From Niastella caeni (GTDB lineage Bacteria > Bacteroidota > Bacteroidia > Chitinophagales > Chitinophagaceae): a DNA stretch of 64,000 bases. Location: the NCBI RefSeq assembly GCF_004834005.1, contig NZ_STFF01000001.1:619347-683346 (forward strand), in the 5' to 3' direction. Positions 26,767 through 35,957 of the stretch are shown here, piece by piece (position 1 is the stretch's first letter; the number at the start of each line of letters is the position of its first letter). The notes beneath the pieces were generated by a model. That model had not been told where the DNA came from. It did no database searches and worked only from the letters and a program-made list of their open reading frames with translations. The translations under genes were made by a program, and so were the position numbers.

Positions 26767-27219
26767 TTATCCGCCGATAGCAATTGAGAATGTTGTTTCG
26801 GCTGGTGGCAAACATTTTTCATCATTGCAAACCATATATTCTACTTTGCCGGCCAAATTTGTTTTACCGCCTTTGATCTTTACTTTTTGAATAAATTCAA
26901 CTTTGTTTTCATAATAACGTACCTCACCACCCCATACTTCTTCGTTCTTCTTGATCAGCTTTCCGTTCTCTTTTACGGTTCCTTCAAATGCCAGCAACGG
27001 ATTTTTAGTGAATGTAAATGATGTAGGAATAGGACCATCTACGCCTACACTTTGAGAATAAATATGCCAGTTGCTATTAACGGTTGCGGTCAACACAACT
27101 TCATACGTTTTGTCGGCAATCTTCTTTGACGAAAATGCCCATTTAACTTCTTTGTTCGACTGCGCCAACGACACAGCACTGATCATGGTTACCAAAAGTG
27201 AGAGCAGAGTTACCTTCAT
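26767..27219 (-). CDS. Stand-alone DsbD N-terminal-like periplasmic domain with intact cysteine pair
   Basis: A 150-residue secreted protein (signal MKVTLLSLLVTMISAVSLAQ) made of one immunoglobulin-like domain. VNSNWHIYSQ and the ending GKVEYMVCNDEKCLPP are nDsbD features; C131 and C136 correspond to the redox cysteines that pass electrons from DsbD to periplasmic partners. It lies just upstream of the DsbD-like gene and is probably co-transcribed with it. The two proteins align over this whole domain, including VSSKKIQDKVYEL against FSSKKIADKTYEV, so they arose by duplication. Confidence 0.85.
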   Translation of the reverse strand: MKVTLLSLLVTMISAVSLAQSNKEVKWAFSSKKIADKTYEVVLTATVNSNWHIYSQSVGVDGPIPTSFTFTKNPLLAFEGTVKENGKLIKKNEEVWGGEVRYYENKVEFIQKVKIKGGKTNLAGKVEYMVCNDEKCLPPAETTFSIAIGG

Positions 27220-27290
27220 GTTGTAGTTTTTGTTACTTATATAAGACAGTTACCTGTCTCAAAAGTCTTAGAAAAAAACTTAATAATTAC

Positions 27291-27995
27291 CTAAATATTG
27301 ATCAACGCAGCTTTTTCAGTAACAACGGCCTTTGCATTAATGATCAACGATTTTAATACAATACGGCCATCTGTATTGCCTAATGCGTCTGATGTAGCCC
27401 TTTCCGGATGCGGCATCATCCCAAACACATTGCGTGTTTCATTACATATTCCGGCGATATTGCGAATAGCGCCATTTGGATTTGCTTGCGCAGTAATGTC
27501 GCCATTTTCGTTGCAATAACGATATATTACCTGGTTGTTAGCTTCCAGTTTATTAAGCGTTGCTTCATCGGCATGGTATCTTCCTTCCCCATGCGCAATG
27601 GGTATTTTTAACGCTTTGTCGGAACCCACGCCTTTCAAGTATACGTTCTTACAAATAAACTGTTGATTGGCATTACGTAATAAAACGCCTGGTAACAAAT
27701 GTGACTCACATAATACTTGAAAACCGTTACAAATTCCCAGAACTTTACCGCCCTGCTGGGCAAATTCGATCACACTTTGCATCAATGGGCTGAACCGGGC
27801 AATAGCTCCGCAACGCAGATAATCGCCATACGAAAAACCTCCGGGCAATACGATACAATCCTCAGTTTTAAACATGCTGAGGTCTTTTTCTTTATGCCAT
27901 AACATGATTACTTCCTGATTCAGATCATTTTGCAGGGAATCCTGCATATCACGGTCGCAATTAGAGCCGGGAAAAACTACAACACCAAATTTCAT
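27291..27995 (-). CDS. purQ: Phosphoribosylformylglycinamidine synthase subunit PurQ
   Basis: This class I glutamine amidotransferase supplies ammonia for the fourth step of purine synthesis. The nucleophile elbow is [11 protein letters not shown] with Cys, and the His-Glu pair is in MMPHPERA. The N-terminus [16 protein letters not shown] and the oxyanion segment [16 protein letters not shown] are typical of small PurQ (230 aa), which needs separate PurL and PurS; neither is in the window. A -7 box lies 22 bases upstream of the ATG. Confidence 0.95.
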   Translation of the reverse strand: MKFGVVVFPGSNCDRDMQDSLQNDLNQEVIMLWHKEKDLSMFKTEDCIVLPGGFSYGDYLRCGAIARFSPLMQSVIEFAQQGGKVLGICNGFQVLCESHLLPGVLLRNANQQFICKNVYLKGVGSDKALKIPIAHGEGRYHADEATLNKLEANNQVIYRYCNENGDITAQANPNGAIRNIAGICNETRNVFGMMPHPERATSDALGNTDGRIVLKSLIINAKAVVTEKAALINI

Positions 27996-28016
27996 AGCGG
28001 GTATTTAAGTGAAGAG

Positions 28017-28024
28017 CAAAGATA
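28017..28024 (-). promoter_or_regulatory. -7 box of purQ (TATCTTTG)
   Basis: An exact TAnnTTTG box on the minus strand, 22 bases before the purQ ATG. The -33 region reads TGG rather than TTG at the 19-base spacing. Confidence 0.55.
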
Positions 28025-28080
28025 GCATGTTTCCCGATACCCCCCAGCCTCCTACTATTGGCAAAGAGTTTTTAAAATCA

Positions 28081-28167
28081 GCTATAAGCCGTAAGCGATA
28101 AGCTGTTAGCAAATACAATTTCCGTTTTGCCTTTCGCTTACAGCTTATGGCTTGCAGTTTACAGCCT
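28081..28167. repeat. Inverted five-unit heptamer arrays (GCNNTAA / NNAGCTT)
   Basis: Left arm: five heptamers from 28081 (GCTATAA, GCCGTAA, GCGATAA and two more). Right arm: GCTT, GCTT, GCTT, GTTT, GCCT at 28136, 28143, 28150, 28157 and 28164, opposite orientation. The core is about 17 bases. It lies between purQ and the DUF6427-like gene. Confidence 0.88.
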
Positions 28168-28219
28168 TCAATGTTCAGGCTTGTATATCTTGTTAATTAT
28201 CAACAAATTAGAATTAAAC

Positions 28220-29212
28220 TCAATTCAGCCAATAATTCAAATAAATGGCAAAACCGAAAAGGATCCAGTGAATGATCACAGACAGGCGGCTGGAGTTCAT
28301 ATAAAAATAAGCGGCGGCATGAAAGGCGGTGATGGGAACCGAACACAACATCCAACTGAGGTAAAACCCACGATTATTACTGCCGGCATCGGCCATTATG
28401 ATAAGCATGGCCATAATTAAATACAATAACAACAGGCTCCAGCTTTTTCGAACATGAATGTACATTTTGTTCAGGTTGGCCTGTACAAAATACCCTCCGA
28501 TCATAAAGGGCACCACCAACAAAATAATGCTGATGGTGATATATAATGAAGTAGGGATCGCCGGCAAGCCGATACTGAAAGTGGGCTTTATTTTATTCCA
28601 GTCCCATTGATTGCCCAGGTATAACACCAACGCCAGAAAATAATACGGCATGGTAATACCCAGCATATTGATGGCCCATTCGCGCAGGCGGAAAGGCCGC
28701 ATAATAAACAGGGCCAGTAATATTAACGCAACAAATACAATAGCCGGCCGGTATATTAAAGTAACTATTCCTATCTGTACCCCGATACTAAAAATGGCAG
28801 GCGCCGGTTTTTGAATATTGGGCAGGGTGGTCATGCGGTAAAAGATCCAGATCAAAAAAGTATTGGCTAATAGCGGCGCCGAAAAATAATTCCACTCCAC
28901 AAACAGCGAGGTGGTTAACAGGTGCGCCATGGCCGGCAGGTAATTGGGCCGGGGTAATAACTTTTGGTCGTTGCAAATGCGGTTGAATAACAGGGCCTGG
29001 CTGTACAACAACATAAAAGTGAGCAATACATACAGCACGGGCGCCATATGCAGCGGTTTTAAAAACCCAATCAGCCAGGTGTATAAAAAATGATCTTCCG
29101 GTTGTTGTATTGGACCGGCAGGGTGCAGAAAACGATTAAATTTCAGAATTAAACCATATACCAGTAATATGATGATATTACTGGAGGTTTTTTGCTTGAA
29201 TATTCCTGTCAC
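28220..29212 (-). CDS. DUF6427-like polytopic membrane protein
   Basis: A 330-residue protein with about ten hydrophobic spans and short loops, starting MTGIFKQKTSSNIIILLVYG. A short N-terminal segment then a long chain of spans with a conserved-looking FNRICNDQKLL loop fits the Bacteroidota family DUF6427, of unknown function. Its start is 12 bases after the stop of the secreted protein upstream, so the two form an operon. I cannot assign a transport or enzyme role. Confidence 0.65.
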   Translation of the reverse strand: MTGIFKQKTSSNIIILLVYGLILKFNRFLHPAGPIQQPEDHFLYTWLIGFLKPLHMAPVLYVLLTFMLLYSQALLFNRICNDQKLLPRPNYLPAMAHLLTTSLFVEWNYFSAPLLANTFLIWIFYRMTTLPNIQKPAPAIFSIGVQIGIVTLIYRPAIVFVALILLALFIMRPFRLREWAINMLGITMPYYFLALVLYLGNQWDWNKIKPTFSIGLPAIPTSLYITISIILLVVPFMIGGYFVQANLNKMYIHVRKSWSLLLLYLIMAMLIIMADAGSNNRGFYLSWMLCSVPITAFHAAAYFYMNSSRLSVIIHWILFGFAIYLNYWLN

Positions 29213-29224
29213 TCAAACAGTAAT

Positions 29225-30781
29225 TTAAAATTCAATTTTGGCGAACGTAAGATAATTTCTGTACTGACAGGGAACAATCAATGAGCCGGCGCTGATCTGC
29301 TTGCCTAATCTGGGCATAAATTCCACCCCTCTCTCCAGGTTTTTCAATGTTGGATGGCGGGTGATCTTTCCTTCAGCGTCAATGCTATGATCGTTCAGTA
29401 AAAGAGTTCTGCGCTCGTATTTATTAAATAAAAAGTGCAATTCTCCTCCTGTGTTCATCAATGTATGTGAAATCAACGCATCTGTTTCGTCATCAAACAG
29501 CTCCTTGGCGATCACATTACTCCATTGCAATTTTTCATCTTTATCAAATGACAGCACCATGATATTTTCGGCATGGTACCGCGTGGCTGCAGAACCTCCA
29601 TACCGGTTCCAGGGCGACCGCCAGGGACTATAATAGGGCGACCAGTAACTATAATCGAGTGGCGACGACCAGGGGTTGTTCCAATACAGATAATCCCATC
29701 TATTAAACGTACCGCCGCGCGATGTAGTATACATCGATTCAGCAGTAAGTATATAACCGCCATCGCGTTTTATTATAATATCGCTGATAAAATAATCATT
29801 AAAAGCTATCCGCAGATTGGCATCGGGCCCTTTTGCCTGCTTACGCAGGTCTTCGGTAAAGGCCACCAGGGTCTCCTTGAGAATGGAATCTGCTCCCTTA
29901 TCCCAGATCACGGTATACAACCCTTCTACATTGCCCCGTTTTTGCTTATAATACAATGCCGAGAATAAATAACGCCTGTTAGTATTATCGATTTTGACCT
30001 TTACCTCATCAAGCACGCGTTCGTCTTTACTATTACCATTCAGATCGCGAACGGTAAATTTTTCTTCGCTTCTTTTTTTAGTGATCAATTGCAGGTTGCT
30101 GATATAATCGCTCCCGTTCTTTCGAACGAATTTGCCAAACACCATATCGCCTTCATTATCCAGCAGGAAGTCGGTAAAATAATCGTTCCGTTCTTCCATG
30201 GCCATGGTCATATGATGCTTATGCTGTAATTGCATTTCGGCATTGAAGAGCAGGGTGGTGAACAGGAAGTTTTTGGGATTGCGGTTATTGATCTTGAACA
30301 CCATGATCTTTTGCTTGTCGTCGCTGTAGATGGTGGTGTATAATTTATTACTGGCCGCCCAGCCTATGCGGGTAGTGTCCAGTTCAATGGGATCGGCAAG
30401 GCGTTTGGCATTGGCATCGAGCTTAACGCCCATGCAATACACAATACTTCTGCGCTGGAACTGGTAGATCATCCAGACGTGATTGGCATATGGCACAAAA
30501 TCAACATTGATCCAGCGATCGTCCATATAATCGACCTTTACCCGGTCGAGGAGCTTCATTTCGCTGTTATAAACGCTGATGGCGTTTTCGTTGCGGTTAT
30601 TTTTAAATACGAGAACATTACTGCCTATTTTACCTATAATTTCAAAATCTGTACGACGGCTATCTTCCCGTTCCGGTTCAGAATAGGAGATTCTCTGGGC
30701 GGTGCTGATAAAAGGGAAAGCGGCCTGCAACAATACGACCAGAAGCAATTGGTGCAGGATTTTTTTGCATAATTTCATCAT
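29225..30781 (-). CDS. Large secreted protein of unknown function with Tyr/Trp/Pro-rich insert
   Basis: The ATG at 30781 starts MMKLCKKILHQLLLVVLLQ, a signal peptide cut near STAQ. About 490 residues follow, rich in beta-strand patterns (repeated blocks such as NVLVFKNNRNENAISVYNSEMKLL), which suggest a beta-propeller or beta-solenoid; no family is recognised. Around residue 390 there is an odd insert rich in Tyr, Trp, Pro and Ser (YWNNPWSSPLDYSYWSPYY). It is the first gene of an operon with the DUF6427-like protein, so the pair may act together at the envelope. Confidence 0.7.
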   Translation of the reverse strand: MMKLCKKILHQLLLVVLLQAAFPFISTAQRISYSEPEREDSRRTDFEIIGKIGSNVLVFKNNRNENAISVYNSEMKLLDRVKVDYMDDRWINVDFVPYANHVWMIYQFQRRSIVYCMGVKLDANAKRLADPIELDTTRIGWAASNKLYTTIYSDDKQKIMVFKINNRNPKNFLFTTLLFNAEMQLQHKHHMTMAMEERNDYFTDFLLDNEGDMVFGKFVRKNGSDYISNLQLITKKRSEEKFTVRDLNGNSKDERVLDEVKVKIDNTNRRYLFSALYYKQKRGNVEGLYTVIWDKGADSILKETLVAFTEDLRKQAKGPDANLRIAFNDYFISDIIIKRDGGYILTAESMYTTSRGGTFNRWDYLYWNNPWSSPLDYSYWSPYYSPWRSPWNRYGGSAATRYHAENIMVLSFDKDEKLQWSNVIAKELFDDETDALISHTLMNTGGELHFLFNKYERRTLLLNDHSIDAEGKITRHPTLKNLERGVEFMPRLGKQISAGSLIVPCQYRNYLTFAKIEF

Positions 30782-30954
30782 GGTGCTGCAATGCATGTTA
30801 TATGCCAAATTACTGATTGTTAAACGGCTGCCCAAACTTTCGGTATAAATTTAAGCATTCATTTTTTTAAGCCTCCCGGCAACCAGAAACGCATAAAATT
30901 CGTCGGGGTAACGAATGGAAACATAAAACCGTGGAGAATTAATAATTTTACGTA

Positions 30955-30962
30955 TACCTTTG
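30955..30962 (+). promoter_or_regulatory. -7 box of kup (TACCTTTG)
   Basis: An exact TAnnTTTG box. It overlaps any start at 30960 and so argues for the downstream GTG at 31038 as the kup start, with a leader of about 70 bases. Confidence 0.6.
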
Positions 30963-31037
30963 TACCAGGCGCCCCGGATTAACCCGGGGTGTTATTATTT
31001 TTTAAAACCCTTTGATAACGGGATAAGCGACACTACC

Positions 31038-33023
31038 GTGGGCAAACAAATTAATAAAGTTACCGCTGCCTCCTTACTTATTGCGTTAGGAATTATTTAT
31101 GGCGATATAGGAACATCCCCATTGTATGTACTAAATGCAATTACCAGCGGCCGGACGATCGATGAAAGTTTAATTCTGGGCTCTCTGTCCTGCATAATCT
31201 GGACACTCACCCTGCAAACAACCCTGAAATATGTGGTGCTTACTTTAAAAGCCGATAACCGCGGTGAGGGGGGAATTTTTTCGTTATATGCACTGGTTCG
31301 CCGGCAAAAAAGATGGCTGGTAATACCCGCCATGCTGGGGGGTGCGGCCCTGTTGGCCGATGGAATGATCACCCCGCCCATTTCGGTAACCTCCTCCATC
31401 GAGGGTTTGCGAAATATTCAGGGACTGGGCCGTATTGAAGATTCTACCATTGTATACATTGTTCTCGCCATTATAAGCGTACTTTTTTTTCTGCAGCAGT
31501 TCGGCACCGCATCCATAGGTAAAATGTTTGGCCCCATCATGATGTGCTGGTTCTGCATGCTGGCCATATTGGGGGCTACGCACCTGTTAGATGACATGCA
31601 CATTTTTAAGGCGTTCAACCCGTACCACGCCATAGACCTGTTAACACACTACCCCAAAGGTTTCTGGCTACTGGGCGCCGTATTCCTTTGTACAACGGGG
31701 GCCGAAGCCCTGTACTCCGACCTGGGCCATTGCGGCCGGGAGAATATCCGGTACTCGTGGATCTTTGTTAAATCGTGCCTGATCCTGAACTACCTGGGCC
31801 AGGGCGCTTTCCTGCTCGCCAATTATTCTGGCAAACAGATCACCGCCGATATGATCAGCGCCGGGTTCAACCCGTTTTACAAGATCATGCCAGACTGGTT
31901 TGTGATCCCGGGCATTTTGATTGCCACCGCAGCGGCCATTATTGCAAGCCAGGCCCTCATCAGCGGGTCGTTTACGCTTATCAGTGAAGCCATGCGCCTG
32001 AACCTGTGGCCCAAATTGAAGATCAATTACCCCACCGAAGAACGGGGCCAGTTATATATTCCCGGCATCAACATGTTGTTATTCGTGGGTTGCGTAGGTA
32101 TTGTGTTGTATTTTAAAAAATCATCACAGATGGAAGCAGCTTACGGGTTGGCGATTACCATTTGTATGATTGCCACCACCATGCTGTTTGCCAACTTCCT
32201 GGTAAGCCGCCGGGCCAAACCATTATGGATCTACCTGTTCCTGATCGTTTATTTGACCATAGAACTATCGTTCCTGTTTGCCAACCTCGAAAAATTCCCG
32301 CACGGCGGTTATGTTACCCTGTTGGTAGGCGGTGGGTTGTTCTTTGTGATGTACATCTGGTACCGCAGCCGCAAGATCAAGAACCGGTATGTGGAGTTTG
32401 TACGGCTCGAACATTATATACCGCAAATACAGGAATTAAGCAACGACAAAACCGTACCCAAGTACGCTACCCACCTGGTATACCTTACCAGCGCCAATAA
32501 CCCCAAGGAAATTGAGCATAAGATCATTTATTCTATCCTCAATAAAAAGCCCAAGCGGGCCGATATTTACTGGTTTGTGCATGTTGACACGCTCGACGAC
32601 CCGTATACCTGCGAGTACACGGTGGAGCACATTATTCCCAACGACATCATCCGGGTTGAGTTCAGGTTAGGTTTCAGGATGGAGCCGAAGATCAACCTTA
32701 TGTTCCGCAAAGTGGTGGCCGACCTGGTAGCCAATAAAGAAGTGAATATTACCAGCCGGTACGAAAGCCTTGAACGGAATAATGTGGTGGGCGACTTCCA
32801 GTTTATTGTAATGGAAAAATACCTGAGCCAGGATATTGAGCTCCCCTTCTTCGAAAAAATGATCATGCGACTGTATTTTATGGTAAAAGAATACAGTTTG
32901 TCGGAAGAACGCGGGTTTGGCCTGGATGTGAGCAACGTGACCATCGAAAAATTCCCACTCATTGTTGCTCCGGTACCTAATCTTAATTTGAAAAGGGTTT
33001 TTGATAGCGAAGAAAGTTTGTAG
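31038..33023 (+). CDS. kup: KUP/HAK/KT family potassium uptake protein
   Basis: The protein begins with the family segment ALGIIYGDIGTSPLYV and has about twelve membrane spans (GGAALLADGMITPPISV, GAEALYSDLGHCGRENI, LILNYLGQGAFLL) followed by a cytoplasmic C-terminal domain of about 200 residues. It should bring in K+ with protons across the inner membrane. I start it at GTG 31038 (GKQINKVTAAS): there is no ATG before the conserved region and the promoter overlaps the longer frame. Its stop is followed, seven bases later, by an inverted heptamer array. Confidence 0.93.
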   Translation: MGKQINKVTAASLLIALGIIYGDIGTSPLYVLNAITSGRTIDESLILGSLSCIIWTLTLQTTLKYVVLTLKADNRGEGGIFSLYALVRRQKRWLVIPAMLGGAALLADGMITPPISVTSSIEGLRNIQGLGRIEDSTIVYIVLAIISVLFFLQQFGTASIGKMFGPIMMCWFCMLAILGATHLLDDMHIFKAFNPYHAIDLLTHYPKGFWLLGAVFLCTTGAEALYSDLGHCGRENIRYSWIFVKSCLILNYLGQGAFLLANYSGKQITADMISAGFNPFYKIMPDWFVIPGILIATAAAIIASQALISGSFTLISEAMRLNLWPKLKINYPTEERGQLYIPGINMLLFVGCVGIVLYFKKSSQMEAAYGLAITICMIATTMLFANFLVSRRAKPLWIYLFLIVYLTIELSFLFANLEKFPHGGYVTLLVGGGLFFVMYIWYRSRKIKNRYVEFVRLEHYIPQIQELSNDKTVPKYATHLVYLTSANNPKEIEHKIIYSILNKKPKRADIYWFVHVDTLDDPYTCEYTVEHIIPNDIIRVEFRLGFRMEPKINLMFRKVVADLVANKEVNITSRYESLERNNVVGDFQFIVMEKYLSQDIELPFFEKMIMRLYFMVKEYSLSEERGFGLDVSNVTIEKFPLIVAPVPNLNLKRVFDSEESL

Positions 33024-33029
33024 CTGTCT

Positions 33030-33135
33030 GTTTCTTGTTTATGGTTTTTGGTTTCTTGTTCTTAATTTCGGAAAGCTGCCCAATAGCAGGCCTCACGCAT
33101 AAAAAACCATAAACTATAAACAACAAACCATAAAC
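33030..33135. repeat. Inverted five-unit heptamer arrays (GTTTNNN / NNNAAAC)
   Basis: GTT recurs at 33030, 33037, 33044, 33051 and 33058; AAC recurs at 33105, 33112, 33119, 33126 and 33133. Both have exact 7-bp steps and five units. The core of about 36 bases includes TTTCGGAAAGCTGCCCAAT. It starts seven bases after the kup stop and ends three bases before the TTG start of the next gene. Confidence 0.9.
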
Positions 33136-33138
33136 TGC

Positions 33139-33927
33139 TTGCCTACTTTCGTTTACTATATCATCAGCAGCCTTCTGGTATTAAGCATTATTGCTTATTT
33201 GATACAGGACCGGTTTATTTTCAAGCCCGAAAAGCTGCCGCCCGATTTTCAATTCCGGTACGACGCCCCCTTCAATGAATTAAATTTCGATGTGTCGCCC
33301 GGCGTACGCATCAATGGATTGCATTTTTACCGCCCGGAACCCAAAGGATTGATCCTGTATTTTCATGGCAATACCCGCAGCATCAAAGGCTGGGCTAAGT
33401 ATGCCCGTGATTTTTACCGCTACGATTATGATGTAGTGCTGGTCGACTACCGGGGATTTGGCAAAAGCACCGGCAAGCGCAGTGAAAAAGACATGCTGAA
33501 CGATATGCAATTCGTTTATAATGTTCTGACCGGAAAATACCCCGAACACCACATTATTGTGTACGGACGAAGCATCGGCAGCGGGTTTGCCGCCAAGATA
33601 GCCTCAGATAACAAACCCCGTTATCTCATCCTGGATTCGCCATATTATAATTTTCGTATAGTGGTGAAACGGTTTCTGCCCATACTGCCGGTACAATGGG
33701 TTTTGCGGTACCACCTGCGCACCGATAAATGGATCCGCCATGTAAACTGCCATACGTATATCATTCATGGCACCAAAGACCGGCTGATCCCTATCAGGCA
33801 CAGTGAAAAATTACAGCGCATCAACCCCAACAAGATCACGCTTATTCGTATTGTGGGCGGCCGGCATAACAACCTGCCCGACTTTCCGGAATATCACAAT
33901 TTTGTAAGAGACATTCTCAAATATTAA
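33139..33927 (+). CDS. Membrane-anchored alpha/beta hydrolase (Bem46/ABHD13-like), first of a tandem pair
   Basis: An N-terminal membrane helix (YYIISSLLVLSIIAYLI) anchors a serine hydrolase domain with LYFHGNTRSIKGW (oxyanion turn), VLVDYRGFGKSTG, nucleophile elbow YGRSIGSGFA, acid in HGTKDRLIP and His in GGRHNNLP. The layout matches Bem46/ABHD13-type hydrolases, whose substrates are poorly known. The frame has no early Met; the only start before the membrane helix is TTG 33139, which sits just after a repeat arm. The next gene is a paralogue. Confidence 0.83.
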   Translation: MPTFVYYIISSLLVLSIIAYLIQDRFIFKPEKLPPDFQFRYDAPFNELNFDVSPGVRINGLHFYRPEPKGLILYFHGNTRSIKGWAKYARDFYRYDYDVVLVDYRGFGKSTGKRSEKDMLNDMQFVYNVLTGKYPEHHIIVYGRSIGSGFAAKIASDNKPRYLILDSPYYNFRIVVKRFLPILPVQWVLRYHLRTDKWIRHVNCHTYIIHGTKDRLIPIRHSEKLQRINPNKITLIRIVGGRHNNLPDFPEYHNFVRDILKY

Positions 33928-33931
33928 ATCA

Positions 33932-34043
33932 GTTTGTTGTTTGTAGTTTGTAGTTTGTGGTTGCCTTGCCAGCGCAGGCAGCCGGCCAATTCTCTCACTT
34001 CCCGAATCAAAGAACTACAAACCACAAACCATAAACCACAAAC
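33932..34043. repeat. Inverted five-unit heptamer arrays (GTTTGTN / NNAAACN)
   Basis: GTT at 33932, 33939, 33946, 33953 and 33960; AAC at 34013, 34020, 34027, 34034 and 34041. The core contains CAGGCAGCCGGCCAAT followed by CTTCCCGAAT, clearly related to the core at 49946-49983. It starts five bases after the stop of the first hydrolase. Confidence 0.92.
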
Positions 34044-34061
34044 AACTATCTTGCATTCGCT

Positions 34062-34865
34062 ATGAAAAAGATCGTCTTCCGCTGGTTAAAGGTTTTTATA
34101 CTTATATATTGTCTTATCGGTATCGCCATATATTACGGACAGGATAAAATATTATTCCATCCGCAACCAGTGACGGCTCAATCGCAATACAGCTTTCCTT
34201 CCCCGTTTAAAGAAGTGAATATTCCCTATTCGAAAAAGTCGAACATCAATATCATTCAATTTGCGGCCAATCAACCGCAGCCCAAAGGCGTGGTGTTGTA
34301 TTTTCATGGCAATAAGCAAAACATTGCCCGATATGCCAAAGCGGCGCCGGATTTTATTAACCGGGGTTATGAGGTGTGGATGATAGATTATCCCGGCTTT
34401 GGTAAAAGCACCGGCGAGTTTACTGAACAACAATTGTACGATTGGGCGCTGGTGTTTTATAAACTGGCGCAGGCCCGTTATTCGAAAGATAGCATTATTA
34501 TATATGGCAAATCGATGGGAACCGGCATTGCTGCGCAACTGGCAACCAGGCGCGATTGCAAAGCCCTGATACTTGAAGCGCCTTATTATAGTTTTCCTTC
34601 GATTATCGGAAGCTGGTTGCCGGTGTACCCCGTCAATAACATGATCCGGTTTAAATTACCTACCTGGCAATATGTACAGGAGGTAACCAATCCCATTATT
34701 ATATTTCATGGCACCAGCGATAATACCATTCCTTATCGCAATTCGAAAAAGCTGATACCGTATCTAAAACCTACGGATGAATTTATAACTATTGAAGGCG
34801 CAAAGCATAATGACATTGCCACGTTCCCAATTTATAAGCAGAAACTTGATTCGTTGTTGAAATGA
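34062..34865 (+). CDS. Membrane-anchored alpha/beta hydrolase (Bem46/ABHD13-like), second of the pair
   Basis: Paralogue of the preceding hydrolase, with the same plan: N-terminal membrane helix (FILIYCLIGIAIYYGQDK), LYFHGNKQNIARY, MIDYPGFGKSTG, elbow YGKSMGTGIA, acid HGTSDNTIP and His GAKHNDIA. All three catalytic residues are kept in both copies, so both may be active with different substrates. The start MKKIVFRWLKVF is clear. The tandem pair is separated by an inverted heptamer repeat rather than a normal intergenic gap. Confidence 0.85.
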   Translation: MKKIVFRWLKVFILIYCLIGIAIYYGQDKILFHPQPVTAQSQYSFPSPFKEVNIPYSKKSNINIIQFAANQPQPKGVVLYFHGNKQNIARYAKAAPDFINRGYEVWMIDYPGFGKSTGEFTEQQLYDWALVFYKLAQARYSKDSIIIYGKSMGTGIAAQLATRRDCKALILEAPYYSFPSIIGSWLPVYPVNNMIRFKLPTWQYVQEVTNPIIIFHGTSDNTIPYRNSKKLIPYLKPTDEFITIEGAKHNDIATFPIYKQKLDSLLK

Positions 34866-34912
34866 AAAATTAAAAAGTCAAAGGCCCTTCATAATCGCAA
34901 ACCTGTATTCAC

Positions 34913-34953
34913 TTTCTCATTCCTCATTTTAAATTTTTAATTTCTTATTTCGC
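34913..34953. repeat. Heptamer array (ATTTNNN) abutting the oxyR stop
   Basis: ATTC/ATTT at 34919, 34926, 34933, 34940 and 34947, five units with 7-bp steps, ending at the oxyR stop codon (34954-34956). A worn A-rich counter-arm may lie at 34864-34884. Confidence 0.7.
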
Positions 34954-35889
34954 CTAAATAGGCACTACGTTCAGATCCTTATTCAACTTTATCTTATCCG
35001 GAATGGCCGCAATGATCTCTTCTTTTAGGGCTTCAATAAGGCGTTTCTTAACAAAATCCCGGTGCACTACAATACTCACTTCCCGCATGGGAGCCGGTTT
35101 TTTAAAATGCCTGATCAGTTGAAGCTGGCGGGCCGTCATATCGAGCGTGGTAAGTTCGGGCAGAATGGTAATGCCATCATTCAGTTCCACCATACGGCGA
35201 AGCGTTTCAATACTACCCGCTTCATACTCGAAATGCGTTCCCATTTCACTGGCCCGGCGCAATTCGCACAGGTTAACAATTTGCGAGCGGAAGCAATGCC
35301 CTTCTTCCATCAGCCATAACTTCTCCGGATCAATGTCCTGCGCCAATACATATGTTTTTTTATACGCTGCATTCTTGCGCGAAACATAGGCCAGCAGTTC
35401 TTCATAAAACAACACATGCTCTTTAATGCCATTTTCCTGCAACGGCGTTACCAGAATGCCTACATCTATGCGCCCTTCCCGCAGCCGGGTAATGATGTAC
35501 TCCGTCATCAACTCCTGCACCACGAGTTTAATACCCGGGTATTTTTTATAAAAGCTTTGTATGAAGAGGGGCAATAAATAAGGCGCCAGGGTGGGTATAA
35601 TACCAATGCGTAATTCGCCGGTAAGAATGCCTTTTTTGGTTTGGACCAGTTCGTTGATCACATTCTTTTCCGATAAAATACGACGCGATTGCTCAATGAT
35701 CTCCACGCCTATTTCGGTGGGCACTACGGGTTGCTTACTGCGATCGAAGATCTTCACTCCCAGTTCCTCTTCCAGCTTTTGCACCTGCATACTTAAAGTA
35801 GGCTGGGTAACAAAACAATGCTCGGCGGCGGTAGCAAAATGCCGATAGGTATCTACGGCAACTACATATTCCAATTGTACAAAAGTCAT
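34954..35889 (-). CDS. oxyR: Hydrogen peroxide-sensing LysR-type regulator OxyR
   Basis: The N-terminal winged helix-turn-helix (FATAAEHCFVTQPTLSMQVQKLEEELG) is LysR-type. The effector domain carries C199 and C208 in EEGHCFRSQIVNLC, the same numbering and spacing as the redox pair of E. coli OxyR, whose disulfide formation switches the regulator on. Length (311 aa) is normal. A palindromic LysR box, ATAGATAAAATCTAT, ends one base before the ATG, which suggests autoregulation by blocking or overlapping the start. It lies convergent to the second hydrolase and divergent from a stretch that ends in a strong terminator. Confidence 0.93.
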   Translation of the reverse strand: MTFVQLEYVVAVDTYRHFATAAEHCFVTQPTLSMQVQKLEEELGVKIFDRSKQPVVPTEIGVEIIEQSRRILSEKNVINELVQTKKGILTGELRIGIIPTLAPYLLPLFIQSFYKKYPGIKLVVQELMTEYIITRLREGRIDVGILVTPLQENGIKEHVLFYEELLAYVSRKNAAYKKTYVLAQDIDPEKLWLMEEGHCFRSQIVNLCELRRASEMGTHFEYEAGSIETLRRMVELNDGITILPELTTLDMTARQLQLIRHFKKPAPMREVSIVVHRDFVKKRLIEALKEEIIAAIPDKIKLNKDLNVVPI

Positions 35890-35890
35890 G

Positions 35891-35905
35891 ATAGATTTTA
35901 TCTAT
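35891..35905. promoter_or_regulatory. OxyR/LysR-type palindrome next to the oxyR ATG
   Basis: ATAG-N7-CTAT with a perfect dyad (minus strand ATAGATAAAATCTAT) matches one half of the known OxyR site ATAGnTnnnAnCTAT, including T and A at the defining places. It sits directly before the start codon, where binding would hinder oxyR expression; it also faces the divergent candidate RNA. Confidence 0.65.
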
Positions 35906-35957
35906 TGTTCTATAATATATATCAATTTGCTTTATCCCCGAAATTATTGAAGTTTTG

